Shown in pieces: positions 18,435 to 26,600 of a stretch of 58,203 bases of DNA. The notes beneath the pieces were generated by a model. The model saw only the letters and a program-made list of their open reading frames with translations, did no database searches and was not told the DNA's origin. The stretch covers positions 1-58,203 of the forward strand of contig CANJWO010000005.1 in NCBI GenBank assembly GCA_947478685.1. The letters run 5' to 3'. Both the position numbers and the translations under genes were made by a program. This stretch comes from Chlamydiota bacterium (GTDB lineage Bacteria > Chlamydiota > Chlamydiia > Chlamydiales > 2-12-FULL-49-11). The first letter of the stretch is position 1, and each line of letters opens with the position of its first letter.

Positions 18435-19830
18435 GTTCGAGATTCTTTTACAAAAACTTTTACGGTTCATTGAAGGAAATAGGCCATTTAAGATTGTGAT
18501 TTCAGGCCCTGACGATTTAGACTTCATCTTCGATAAAGGGGGGCTGGGAAAGGAGAACTGCCGCATCCTTTTTGAATATTTGTTAAAACATAAAGAAGAA
18601 CTATTCTCTAAAAAAAACTCACTAAAAGAGTTTGATATGGTTAGAACCCTTTTGGATAACTGCTATTTATATAGAAAACGGGTAGATAAGCAGGGGGAAT
18701 TTGAGAATATCGTCTTAAGTTTAAGGCTTGGGGGAAATATTCCTCCAGAATGGCTAAAAGAGAATCCTCTATTTAGAAAATTTATAAAAAACAATTATTT
18801 GCATCATAGATTATTTGTCCTTAGAATGGCGCTCCCCTTTGATATAAAGAGAGGTGCAGCCCTGCCCTTAAAAGATGGAGAAGAATCAACATGGATCTAT
18901 TGGAGTGAGGTAACGGAAAAAGAATACAAATTTTATGCAGGTGAGAAACTCATTTTTGTGACAGATAATCAGTATCGATTGTCATCTAAGTATACCTGTC
19001 TCTATTTAGGGATTTGCAATTACGATGTTAGTATGGATCCTAAATGGGAGCCTTTCCAGGTAGCAGATCCTCTTGAATGGAATAATAAATATATTTTAGA
19101 AGTTTGGACTGTTTCGCTCCCAACCATAAAGCCCCCTATGTTTCAACGAACACACGCCTATGTAGTTTTAAAAGATGCTAAAGGAAATGTCCGCTCAGTT
19201 GGACAAGACGTTTTAGTGGATAGAGCTAATTACCGATTAACAGAAATCTTAAATCGGAAGCCTGGCTTTGGAAAAATCACAACACCAGATATTTATACAT
19301 TTTATCCTAAAAACTCACGAAGATTTTGGAATGTCTCCTTTGAGATCACTAAAGAAGAGCACGATCGTATCGTAGATCTAGTCGAGAAAGATAAAGTCAA
19401 TAAAGAGCATTCGATGTCTGTGCTAAAAGGGAATTGTGTCAGCTATGTCCTTAAAATTCTTAAAGTGGGTGTTGGAATTGAAATGGATGCATCGATGCAT
19501 GGCCTTCATATCATGCTTAAAGCACTTCTCCCAAATTCCTGGTACCGAATGTTCTTTGATAGATTTCATGATTGGTACGGAAATCGGACAAGTCTAGTAA
19601 AAAAAGCCCTTTTTTTCCTCCCCATAATTTATATCCCATCCCTCCTCCTCGGCATCGCAGCCCTCTTCACAAGACAAAATAACTACCAAGAGATCCGAGA
19701 CTTCTCATTCCTCGATCTAATCATCCGCCCTTGGAAGCTCTCCTGCGAGCACCCACTCGCCCTCCACCGCAAGCTCGATGCCATCCAAGACATCATCCCC
19801 AAGCTCCGCGACCTCTACTCAAAAAGCTAA
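18427..19830 (+). CDS. unknown protein with putative permuted papain-fold (NlpC/P60-like) Cys-His pair
   Basis: This 467-aa protein starts with TTG at 18427; alignment with the upstream paralog supports it, and GGGGAAG stands upstream. The segment RTHAYVVLKDAKGNVRSVGQ (from residue 241) followed after about 70 residues by EHDRI and then KGNCVSYVLKI (335-345) resembles the His-strand-helix-Cys order of circularly permuted papain-like enzymes, where 'NC..fv..l' holds the nucleophile. That gives His243 and Cys337 as candidate catalytic residues. A hydrophobic segment at about 394-413 could be a membrane anchor. The fold call is inference from a short pattern. The substrate could be a peptide, lipid or ubiquitin-like bond. 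Confidence 0.6.
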   Translation: MNKFEILLQKLLRFIEGNRPFKIVISGPDDLDFIFDKGGLGKENCRILFEYLLKHKEELFSKKNSLKEFDMVRTLLDNCYLYRKRVDKQGEFENIVLSLRLGGNIPPEWLKENPLFRKFIKNNYLHHRLFVLRMALPFDIKRGAALPLKDGEESTWIYWSEVTEKEYKFYAGEKLIFVTDNQYRLSSKYTCLYLGICNYDVSMDPKWEPFQVADPLEWNNKYILEVWTVSLPTIKPPMFQRTHAYVVLKDAKGNVRSVGQDVLVDRANYRLTEILNRKPGFGKITTPDIYTFYPKNSRRFWNVSFEITKEEHDRIVDLVEKDKVNKEHSMSVLKGNCVSYVLKILKVGVGIEMDASMHGLHIMLKALLPNSWYRMFFDRFHDWYGNRTSLVKKALFFLPIIYIPSLLLGIAALFTRQNNYQEIRDFSFLDLIIRPWKLSCEHPLALHRKLDAIQDIIPKLRDLYSKS

Positions 19831-19979
19831 GATGGTATTGATTTCACGTAACTTTCTATAAACATCTTCTTATCAACACGATAGATAGATATATATATAG
19901 TGTGTTAGATTTATATCAAGATACATTTCTTAATAATAAGAGATTGCATCTGATATTAATTATAAAAACAGGAGAAAAA

Positions 19980-20288
19980 ATGAAAAATCAAACAACAACA
20001 TTTATTAATAATTTATCAGCAAGTTTAGAGTTCAACTTCGACTCAGATGGCAGTTGTGTGACTAGTAGCAATATACAAGGAAACATTATGCAAGGGGTAA
20101 ATGGGTATTTCATACCACCAGGTGGAAAAGGTTCTGCAACAATAGGTAATTGTGTTCGCGCGATTGCATTCCAATACGACGGATTATTAAATGTTGGCTT
20201 TTCGAATGGTGTGCTAGCATCAGAGCAGGGGATTAATGTTATTATTGATTCTAATGCCAATACCGTTACATTTAATTGGACAAGCTAA
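19980..20288 (+). CDS. small unknown protein
   Basis: This 102-aa protein starts at ATG 19980, fixed by an AGGAG ribosome binding site 5 bases upstream; a longer frame from GTG 19902 has none. It is polar and rich in Asn, Gly, Ser and Thr with two Cys residues, has no signal peptide, and looks like a small all-beta domain (alternating pattern, many Gly and Asn turns, ending in FNWTS). No family is recognised. Upstream sequence is very AT-rich (ATAGATAGATATATATATAG). It may be a secreted or surface protein exported by a signal-peptide-independent route, but this is a guess. Confidence 0.6.
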   Translation: MKNQTTTFINNLSASLEFNFDSDGSCVTSSNIQGNIMQGVNGYFIPPGGKGSATIGNCVRAIAFQYDGLLNVGFSNGVLASEQGINVIIDSNANTVTFNWTS

Positions 20289-20307
20289 AAACGCCTAAGC
20301 CTACATC

Positions 20308-20340
20308 CGGGGGAGCTGTTATGGCTCCGTCGTTAATTTT
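20308..20340 (+). terminator. weak terminator-like hairpin
   Basis: A short GGAGC...GCTCC stem with a 7-base loop lies about 25 bases after the stop of the small gene, followed by a T-containing tract (TTAATTTTATTT). The stem is only five base pairs, so this is a weak candidate. Confidence 0.3.
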
Positions 20341-20423
20341 ATTTCCAACTTCAAAATATTTTAACCTTTGGCTGCGGACACCTCATCTATATCCTAGACC
20401 TACCCCCCAGACTTCGTTGGGGA

Positions 20424-20744
20424 TTAGTAGGGGGTGAAGAGTTTGAGGCCGATGATGGAGATGATGAGAAGGAGGAGGAAGAATATGCGGGCAAGGTCGG
20501 CTGATTCGCCAAAAAAGGCTATTCCGATAAGGGCTGTGCCAAAGGCGCCGATGCCTGTCCAAACGGCATAGGCAGTGCCTAAAGGGATGCGATTTAGGCT
20601 GTGTGAAAGAGATGTGAAACTTAAGGCTGCGAAAGCGATAAAGCCGAGTGTTGGAATGAGGCGGGTGAAGCTTTCTGAGAACTTCAAACAGGTTGTAAAA
20701 CCTATCTCAAATAGACCTGCAAGAATTAGATAGAACCAAGCCAT
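20424..20744 (-). CDS. sugE: SMR family exporter, SugE/Gdx type
   Basis: This 106-aa protein has four membrane helices and the small multidrug resistance fold, acting as an antiparallel or dual-topology dimer in the inner membrane. The conserved Glu of helix 1 is present (GLFEIGF, Glu13), and GTAYAVWTGIGAFGTALIGI matches the SugE/Gdx branch, whose members export guanidinium with proton antiport. No guanidine riboswitch is evident, but the gene directly follows an upstream gene: its ATG begins immediately after that stop codon. This suggests an operon with the 122-aa membrane protein and the SpoIID-like gene. The cognate substrate here is inferred from family only. Confidence 0.88.
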   Translation of the reverse strand: MAWFYLILAGLFEIGFTTCLKFSESFTRLIPTLGFIAFAALSFTSLSHSLNRIPLGTAYAVWTGIGAFGTALIGIAFFGESADLARIFFLLLLIISIIGLKLFTPY

Positions 20745-21113
20745 TTAGTCTTCTTCGTCTTCGGTGATTTCGCAGCTTGTCGATTCTTCGTCTTCGGCCT
20801 CGGTGGTTAGAGCGGGATTAAGGAATTCTTGGATGAGTATGTAAATAGCGGCGATGATGAAGAGGACGGGGAGGACGACTTCCCAGGTGCTGCCAGCGCC
20901 TGCGACAAAAAAGGCGCCGCAGAATACTGCTAGGGAGAGGCAGGCATCATAGATATGGCCGAGGAGGTATTGTCTAAGAGCGAGGGGGATGCCAACTACA
21001 AGCATCATGCCGGGCCACCAGGTCTCTGTTAGTGAGACGATAGCAAGACCGATGAGAAATAGGGAAGTGGAGAGGGTTTTAGCCCTTCTTTGTGAGACTT
21101 TCGGGTGCAGCAT
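20745..21113 (-). CDS. small membrane protein with acidic tail, unknown
   Basis: This 122-aa protein has about three hydrophobic segments (residues 15-33, 36-55 and 58-90) and a strongly acidic C-terminal tail containing many Glu and Asp. The start overlaps the end of the SpoIID-like gene by 35 bases and its stop abuts the ATG of the SMR exporter, so the three are likely co-transcribed. Conserved small membrane proteins of this kind are known in chlamydiae, but I cannot name the family. No catalytic residues stand out. Confidence 0.65.
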   Translation of the reverse strand: MLHPKVSQRRAKTLSTSLFLIGLAIVSLTETWWPGMMLVVGIPLALRQYLLGHIYDACLSLAVFCGAFFVAGAGSTWEVVLPVLFIIAAIYILIQEFLNPALTTEAEDEESTSCEITEDEED

Positions 21114-22320
21114 TCTTTGAATTCTCCTTTATATCATTACTTTGGGCTTCATTAGTAAATAAGTTTTTAGGAAGGGTATTTAGTTTTACTAGGATAGACT
21201 CTGGGAAGAAGTGGGATAGAATTTGGGGGGCAGAGTCTCCAATTTTGGCCATTTGGTCCGCAGTAAATAGACAGACACCAACGCCATAACCTCTTCCATA
21301 GCCATTGAATTCAACATGATCACGAATGAGGTGAACTGTGAAATCACTGCTTAAGATTCGATTTAGGCCAATTTTTTGACGGAGTTCAAAAACAGTCCAT
21401 TCGGCAAAAGTTTTCTCATCGGTAAAACGGATGGCGTACACTTTTTTAGAGGTGGGATCTTGAAACAGATCGATCGCCTTAATTTTTTCAAGTCCGGTAA
21501 GTTTTGCTAATTCGGCAACAGAGAGAACCGATTTCCATTTGCTCTCCTCTCTCATTTTTTGAGCATAGCCAACAAAGACCCCTTCAGGACCTGGTCCTTT
21601 TTTTCTAAAAATGCTCTCATAGCTTGCTGTTCTTCCACCGCTATGTTCTGTCCAAGAGGTGGCAAAAGGCTTATCATTATAAGCTAGAATAAGATGTTTT
21701 GTTGATAGTACCGAGCGCTCAATATTGGGATTACTTAAAACGGCAGCATGACTTTGGTAGTCTATATCTTTAGCATGGACATTCCAGTAGGTGTTTGGGG
21801 AATGTAAAATTGTATTATAGAGATTTGTCCGAGCGGCAATAGCTACTGAATCATATGTTGCTGCTTCATAGTTCGTGTTTCCTAGAAGAGAGGAGAGACT
21901 AGCCCTAAGTACATCTTCGACATCGACTTCATTGACAATCTGAATAGACGAATTGATGTCGTAGACTACAATTGATCCCTTGTATTGAATTCCATCGACG
22001 AGAATTGTAGTTTTGCTATTTTTAGGGGTAATTTTAATTTGATGAATTCCAGGATACCCCTCGCCCCATTTCAACCCGACGCTATTAGCCTGTAAATAAT
22101 ACCGCTTTCCGTGAAAACCAGAGCTTAAAACTTTTCCATTTTCAGGATTGTAAACTCTATAGCCACCTGCGACATCAATTAGGGCGCCATCTACATTTTC
22201 CCTGATCAAAACTTTGATAGTGACATTGCCTTCGTCATCTGTCGCTTCAGGAAGTGCTGAATCATCATGAGTCGCAAAGAGGGGGATAAAAAATGTGGCT
22301 AATATAAGTAATGCTTTCAT
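21079..22320 (-). CDS. SpoIID/LytB-domain protein, divergent active site
   Basis: This 413-aa protein has a signal peptide (about residues 1-16) and a SpoIID domain, which in sporulating bacteria and in chlamydiae cleaves peptidoglycan glycan strands. Family landmarks are VAIAARTNLY (159-168), the SWTEHSGGRTASYES region (222-236) and GYGRGYGVGV near the end. Where the family usually has 'EM' before the helix that leads to AART, I read Ser141-Leu142, and where it usually has 'GHGVG' I read Gly-Tyr345-Gly-Val-Gly. The expected catalytic Glu and a conserved His therefore seem absent, so activity is uncertain. The start overlaps the ruvB stop by 4 bases. Confidence 0.8.
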   Translation of the reverse strand: MKALLILATFFIPLFATHDDSALPEATDDEGNVTIKVLIRENVDGALIDVAGGYRVYNPENGKVLSSGFHGKRYYLQANSVGLKWGEGYPGIHQIKITPKNSKTTILVDGIQYKGSIVVYDINSSIQIVNEVDVEDVLRASLSSLLGNTNYEAATYDSVAIAARTNLYNTILHSPNTYWNVHAKDIDYQSHAAVLSNPNIERSVLSTKHLILAYNDKPFATSWTEHSGGRTASYESIFRKKGPGPEGVFVGYAQKMREESKWKSVLSVAELAKLTGLEKIKAIDLFQDPTSKKVYAIRFTDEKTFAEWTVFELRQKIGLNRILSSDFTVHLIRDHVEFNGYGRGYGVGVCLFTADQMAKIGDSAPQILSHFFPESILVKLNTLPKNLFTNEAQSNDIKENSKNAAPESLTKKG

Positions 22321-23294
22321 GATTCTCCTAAGTGATCGTACGCAATCTTTGTAACCTCTCTTCCTCTCGAAGTTCTCCTTAAAAGGCCTTTCATAATAAG
22401 GTAAGGCTCATAGACTTCGATTAAAGTGGTCTCCTCTTCTCCAATACTTGCTGCTATCGATTTAATTCCAACCGGACCGCCCTCGTGGTGATCTATTATG
22501 ACCCGAAGGATTTTTTTGTCCATTTCATCAAGTCCCATCTCATCAATCGCAATCATTGTACATGCCTGCCTGACGGTTTTTTCATCAATAACATTTTTAT
22601 TATTCAACTGAGCATAATCTCTAACCCAACGGAGAATATTGTTAGCAACTCTTGGCGTTCCACGCGATCTTTTTGCAACCTCAAGAGCAGAGGGAGGGTT
22701 AATACTAACGCCCATCAATTTTGCCGACCTCGTTATGATTTTACTAAGGGAGTCAGTGTCGTAATATTCTAAGCGAAGGGCAAGGGGGAATCTTGAACGT
22801 AAAGGGGCACTTAAATTACCCGTTTTTGTAGTCGCACCAATCAAGGTGAATTTATTCAATGTGACAGAAATGCTCCGAGCGCTAGGTCCCGAATCAATCA
22901 TTAAATCGAGGGTAAAATCTTCCATGGCCGAATAGAGGTACTCTTCAATATTTTTCTGTAATCTGTGGATCTCATCGATAAATAAGACGTCATTTTCTTG
23001 TAAATTGGTTAAGATACCGGCTAAATCGCCAGCCTTTTCAATAGCTGGGCCCGAAGAGGTCAAAAAATTTGCTCCCATCTCTCTTGCAACAATAGCAGCA
23101 AGTGTCGTCTTTCCAAGGCCAGGAGGTCCATGAAAAAGGACATGACCGAGAGCTTCGCCCCTTTCTTTTGCTGCCTGAATCATTACTTTTAATCTAGCAA
23201 TAATAAGCTCGTTGCCAACAAATTCTGTAAGCTCTTTTGGCCTCAATTTTAGGTCGAAGCCCGTGTCAATAATAGCTACGTCAGAATTTTCCAT
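22317..23294 (-). CDS. ruvB: Holliday junction branch migration helicase RuvB
   Basis: This 325-aa AAA+ ATPase forms the hexameric motor that, with RuvA, drives branch migration during recombinational repair. Seen directly: Walker A GPPGLGKTTLA (about 55-65), Walker B LFIDEIHRL (about 104-112), sensor 1 LIGATTKTG, arginine finger region APLRSRFPL and the C-terminal winged-helix domain ending in SRGREVTKIAYDHL. Length and motifs are standard. The stop overlaps the SpoIID-like start by 4 bases. It is divergent from dcd, with both starts about 63 bases apart. A ruvB-dcd neighbourhood is also chlamydial. Confidence 0.97.
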   Translation of the reverse strand: MENSDVAIIDTGFDLKLRPKELTEFVGNELIIARLKVMIQAAKERGEALGHVLFHGPPGLGKTTLAAIVAREMGANFLTSSGPAIEKAGDLAGILTNLQENDVLFIDEIHRLQKNIEEYLYSAMEDFTLDLMIDSGPSARSISVTLNKFTLIGATTKTGNLSAPLRSRFPLALRLEYYDTDSLSKIITRSAKLMGVSINPPSALEVAKRSRGTPRVANNILRWVRDYAQLNNKNVIDEKTVRQACTMIAIDEMGLDEMDKKILRVIIDHHEGGPVGIKSIAASIGEEETTLIEVYEPYLIMKGLLRRTSRGREVTKIAYDHLGES

Positions 23295-23357
23295 AATCTT
23301 TTTAATCTAGCATAAAATCCATTTCAAAGGCTATTCTTTCATGAAAATGGAGTTACT

Positions 23358-23924
23358 ATGGCCTTGCAGTCGGATAGATGGATTAAAGAGATGTCAGAAA
23401 AATATGAAATGATCGAACCGTTCGTCGATCATTTAGTGAGAGAAGAAAATGGGAAGAAAATCATTAGTTATGGCCTTTCTAGTTATGGTTACGACCTAAG
23501 AGTTGCCAATAAATTTAAAGTATTTACTAATGTATACAACGTTGTTGTTGATCCTAAAGGATTTACTGATAGTGAATTCATTAATATAGAGGCCGACACT
23601 TGCATTATCCCACCTAACTCATTTGCCCTCGCCGTAAGCGTCGAATACTTCCGAATCCCAAGAAGCGTCCTCACCCTCTGCGTCGGCAAATCGACCTACG
23701 CCAGATGCGGTATCATCGTCAATGTAACACCCTTCGAACCTGAATGGGAAGGCTTTGTCACCCTAGAAATTTCCAACACAACCCCGCTCCCAGCACGAAT
23801 CTACGCCAATGAAGGGCTCGCTCAAGTCCTCTTCTTTAAAGGCGAAGAAGAGTGCATGACCTCTTACAAAGACCGAAAGGGCAAATACATGAACCAAGTC
23901 GGCATCACCGTCCCCCGCATGTAG
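23358..23924 (+). CDS. dcd: dCTP deaminase
   Basis: This 188-aa enzyme deaminates dCTP to dUTP for thymidylate synthesis. The conserved segments are [14 protein letters not shown] (about 40-53), [11 protein letters not shown] (about 108-118) and [18 protein letters not shown] (about 122-139), the last holding the catalytic Glu. It is a homotrimer in other bacteria, and the length is exactly that of the mono-functional family. A GGAG site precedes the ATG at about 7 bases. The stop lies 3 bases from the convergent end of the next gene. Confidence 0.97.
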   Translation: MALQSDRWIKEMSEKYEMIEPFVDHLVREENGKKIISYGLSSYGYDLRVANKFKVFTNVYNVVVDPKGFTDSEFINIEADTCIIPPNSFALAVSVEYFRIPRSVLTLCVGKSTYARCGIIVNVTPFEPEWEGFVTLEISNTTPLPARIYANEGLAQVLFFKGEEECMTSYKDRKGKYMNQVGITVPRM

Positions 23925-23926
23925 AC

Positions 23927-24313
23927 TTAAAAGACTAAGAGTTTGATTTGTCGGTAGTAGATTTTGTCGGGGAGAGCCATGCTTGCAACCTTTCCCCAAT
24001 TAGGTTTGTCGAGATCGAGGATGTTGAGCCCTTTTAGGTGGTTGTATGTTCGGCGTACAGGTTCGTGGAGGGAAGTCTCTTCAAATGCAGTCTGCTCTTT
24101 GAGAGGAGAGAGTATTCTTCCGAGATCTCTTTGAAGTCTTTCCATCGCGATGAAATGCTCTTCAAAGCGATCTTTAGTCTCATCTTCTGTTATAGAAAAT
24201 GCGAGCATCGCGTTTAGGTCGTCATACATCGACTCAAAATGAGTCATCAATTGAAAAATTAGAAACCTGATTTTGTTCTCCGGAGTATCTTTCTTTAAGA
24301 AGTGCTCTTTCAT
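23927..24313 (-). CDS. conserved helical protein, unknown
   Basis: This 128-aa protein is hydrophilic and mostly helical by composition, with no signal peptide or membrane segment. Many Glu, Asp, Lys and Leu residues are spaced as in helical bundles. It is convergent with dcd. I recognise no domain. It could be a chlamydial-specific cytoplasmic protein. Confidence 0.6.
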   Translation of the reverse strand: MKEHFLKKDTPENKIRFLIFQLMTHFESMYDDLNAMLAFSITEDETKDRFEEHFIAMERLQRDLGRILSPLKEQTAFEETSLHEPVRRTYNHLKGLNILDLDKPNWGKVASMALPDKIYYRQIKLLVF

Positions 24314-24362
24314 GTTTATATATTAACATGAAAGTCTCGTATTCATAACATGCTCTAATTAA

Positions 24363-24402
24363 ACGCATCTTGTGGGTCAGGCACCCAAGATGTGTTTTTT
24401 TA
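24363..24402 (+). terminator. rho-independent terminator, no obvious upstream gene
   Basis: The hairpin GCATCTTGTGGGT ... ACCCAAGATGTG (about 12 base pairs with one bulge, loop CAGGC) is followed by TTTTTTTT on the plus strand. It is a strong intrinsic terminator. The only sequence that could feed it on the plus strand is the 50 bases from 24314 or a transcript running through from dcd beneath the minus-strand gene. The remaining part of the gap to 24636 is AT-rich and shows nothing else. Confidence 0.7.
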
Positions 24403-24636
24403 AAAATAAGTTTTCACTTTAAAAAAGAGATTTGATAGGGTGCGAATTATTCTATTAATTTAAGAAAAATGGATCTCCTTATTAATGTTAATGCTTACTG
24501 AAAATTGCGAAGAAAGATTAAAGTTATATGAAGAATTTATCATGGGATTTAAACAGGCTCTTAGTTAGATAAGATTACAAAACAGATGTTGAAGGGAAAT
24601 AGTTAAGTACCTTAAACTCGCCAAGTGAGGTTTGCT

Positions 24637-25281
24637 ATGCAACCATTTATGAAGATGAAAAAAAAGATAGGAATGACTGAATCGACACGTCAAGTGCTTA
24701 ACAAGGCAATCGATTTGCTTCATAGATTATCAAATAAGAAACTTTCTGAAGAGTCAGCAAGACGGGAATTATCTACAACTCTATCGACCCATTTTCTTTC
24801 AGAAGGGGGAGTGGAGGCGCACAAGAAAATTAAATTGCAGATGGTTTTAGAGGAGGCAAATGATGTCGTTACGCAGTTGGATAAAGGAAAAATTCCCCTT
24901 TATGAAGCAATCATGCTCGTCAATAGAATCGTCGTTGCCGGTGCAAGTGCACATACAGGTAAAGAACCACCTCCGATCCCCACAAGTAATATTGAGTCAT
25001 TTCAGATTCATCCGAGAATTGCGCCGTATGAAGAAGACTTAGAATTTGTAAGCCAAGAATTTGATGTCTCAGGCGAACAGAGAGAGCGAAACTTACACAT
25101 TAGAACCTCTGAAAAATTCCAAGAGAAATTAGCTGAGACCGCTCCAAGACAATCTGAAGAAGATGTAACACTTCTGATGAATCGGGTTTTAATGAATAAA
25201 AAACAACTTGAAGAGGCGATCTCCGATCTAAACGGAACTCTCCTCTCAGTTGGTTTTGAACTTCGGCCTATAGGAAAGTGA
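24637..25281 (+). CDS. unknown helical protein
   Basis: This 214-aa protein starts at ATG 24637, supported by GAGG 6 bases upstream; a GTG at 24625 would precede that site. It opens with a Met- and Lys-rich stretch and is mainly charged helices, with Pro- and Ser-containing linkers around residue 115. There is no signal peptide or membrane segment. The stop overlaps the GTG start of the alcohol dehydrogenase by 4 bases (GTGA), so the two are coupled. No family recognised. Confidence 0.65.
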   Translation: MQPFMKMKKKIGMTESTRQVLNKAIDLLHRLSNKKLSEESARRELSTTLSTHFLSEGGVEAHKKIKLQMVLEEANDVVTQLDKGKIPLYEAIMLVNRIVVAGASAHTGKEPPPIPTSNIESFQIHPRIAPYEEDLEFVSQEFDVSGEQRERNLHIRTSEKFQEKLAETAPRQSEEDVTLLMNRVLMNKKQLEEAISDLNGTLLSVGFELRPIGK

Positions 25282-26261
25282 AAGCCCAGGTTTTACATAG
25301 AGTGGGTGAGCCCCTTGTTTTTGAAGAGAGGCCCCTTCCTGAACCTTCGGGCTTACAAGTTCGGATAAAAGTTGCAGCCTGCGGGCTCTGCCTTACTGAT
25401 AAACATATTATTGATGGGGAGCTCCCTCCAAAAAAAAGCCCCCTGATTCCAGGACATCAGATCGTTGGGAGAATCGATAAACTTGGAAAAGATGTAACAA
25501 AATTTGCGATTGGCGATCTTGTTGGAGTTACATGGCTTCACAAGACTTGCGGCAAATGCTCTTATTGCGAGTCAGGGCAAGAGAACCTTTGTGAAAAGGC
25601 CCTGTTTACCGGATACGATGTAGATGGCGGCTTTGCCGAATATGTAACAGCCGAATCAGATTATCTAATTCCCCTACCTGAGGGGCACGATCTAGCTAGT
25701 TTGGCGCCACTCTTATGTGCAGGTCTGATCGGATATAGATCTTATAAATTGAGCGGCATCAAACCAAAGCAAAAATTGGGATTGATCGGATTTGGAGGAT
25801 CGGCCCATCTTGTTATTCAGATAGCAAGATATTATCAATGTGACGTCTATGTATTTACAAGAACGGAAGAACATCAAAAATTGAGCCTAGAATTAGGGGC
25901 AAAATGGGCCGGCACATCAAACGATCACCCAAAAGAACTTCTCGATGCCGCAATACTTTTTGCTCCAAATGGAGAGCTTGTTAAGCAAGGACTAGACCTC
26001 TTAAAACGGGGCGGCAAATTAGTCATTAATGCAATACACATGTCCGATATCCCCAAAATGCCATACGATACAATTTACCATGAAAAAATTCTCCAAAGCG
26101 CCACAAACGTTACAAGAGAAGATGCTAAAGAATTCATTGAGCTTGCAATTTCAATACCGATCTATGTAAAGATGACCAAATGTCCTTTAAGTGATGCAAA
26201 TAGAGCTATTAAAGATCTAAAAGAATCCAAGATTAATGGCTCCCTTGTCTTTATTCCTTGA
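25278..26261 (+). CDS. zinc-dependent alcohol dehydrogenase (MDR family)
   Basis: This 327-aa protein starts at GTG 25278 with AGGAAA upstream and overlaps the preceding stop. It has the GroES-like N-terminal domain with catalytic-zinc ligands (AACGLCLTDKH, PLIPGHQIVG) and the structural-zinc loop CGKCSYCESGQENLC (four Cys). The Rossmann domain begins at about residue 163 with KLGLIGFGGSAH. It should oxidise or reduce an alcohol or aldehyde with NAD(P)H; the substrate is unknown. It resembles members that act on broad primary alcohols. Confidence 0.9.
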   Translation: MKAQVLHRVGEPLVFEERPLPEPSGLQVRIKVAACGLCLTDKHIIDGELPPKKSPLIPGHQIVGRIDKLGKDVTKFAIGDLVGVTWLHKTCGKCSYCESGQENLCEKALFTGYDVDGGFAEYVTAESDYLIPLPEGHDLASLAPLLCAGLIGYRSYKLSGIKPKQKLGLIGFGGSAHLVIQIARYYQCDVYVFTRTEEHQKLSLELGAKWAGTSNDHPKELLDAAILFAPNGELVKQGLDLLKRGGKLVINAIHMSDIPKMPYDTIYHEKILQSATNVTREDAKEFIELAISIPIYVKMTKCPLSDANRAIKDLKESKINGSLVFIP

Positions 26262-26306
26262 AATATTTTTTCGATTAGGATTACTCTAAAAATCCTTTTT
26301 TAGTAT

Positions 26307-26600
26307 ATGTCGGTTATGCGGTCGTTTAGAATTTTTTCTTGGTGGTGGGTATTTACGTTTATGGCAACTTGCTTTGTTACGTATGCGCATGCTTCAAAAA
26401 AGAAGAGTGAAACGCACAGAGTGCTCGCGGAGAGGCTGCATGAGCTAGAGATTGCAAAAGATGTTGCAATCGCTGAAAAGGGTAGATTGGAGCTCGAAAT
26501 TCATAGCCAGAGCGACCCGCTTTGGATACAACTTGCACTTATGAAGGGTCTCGGCCTTGTTCCTGAGGGGCAAAAGAAAGTGCTCTTCCAAGAAGACTGA
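26307..26600 (+). CDS. small single-pass membrane protein, unknown
   Basis: This 97-aa protein has one hydrophobic segment (about residues 8-28, Trp- and Phe-rich) followed by a charged helical stretch ending in a segment WIQLALMKGLGLVPEGQKK. The layout (short cytoplasmic end, membrane helix, coiled coil outside) is like FtsL/DivIC cell-division proteins, but the similarity is only of design. The stop codon overlaps the ATG of the next gene by one base, so it is part of the operon with the CNNM proteins. Similar small proteins may precede these in other chlamydiae. Confidence 0.65.
   Translation: MSVMRSFRIFSWWWVFTFMATCFVTYAHASKKKSETHRVLAERLHELEIAKDVAIAEKGRLELEIHSQSDPLWIQLALMKGLGLVPEGQKKVLFQED

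Noticed and set aside
20424..20744. Guanidine riboswitch control of the SMR exporter
   Set aside because: The gene follows directly after another stop codon in an operon, with no leader that could hold a riboswitch.
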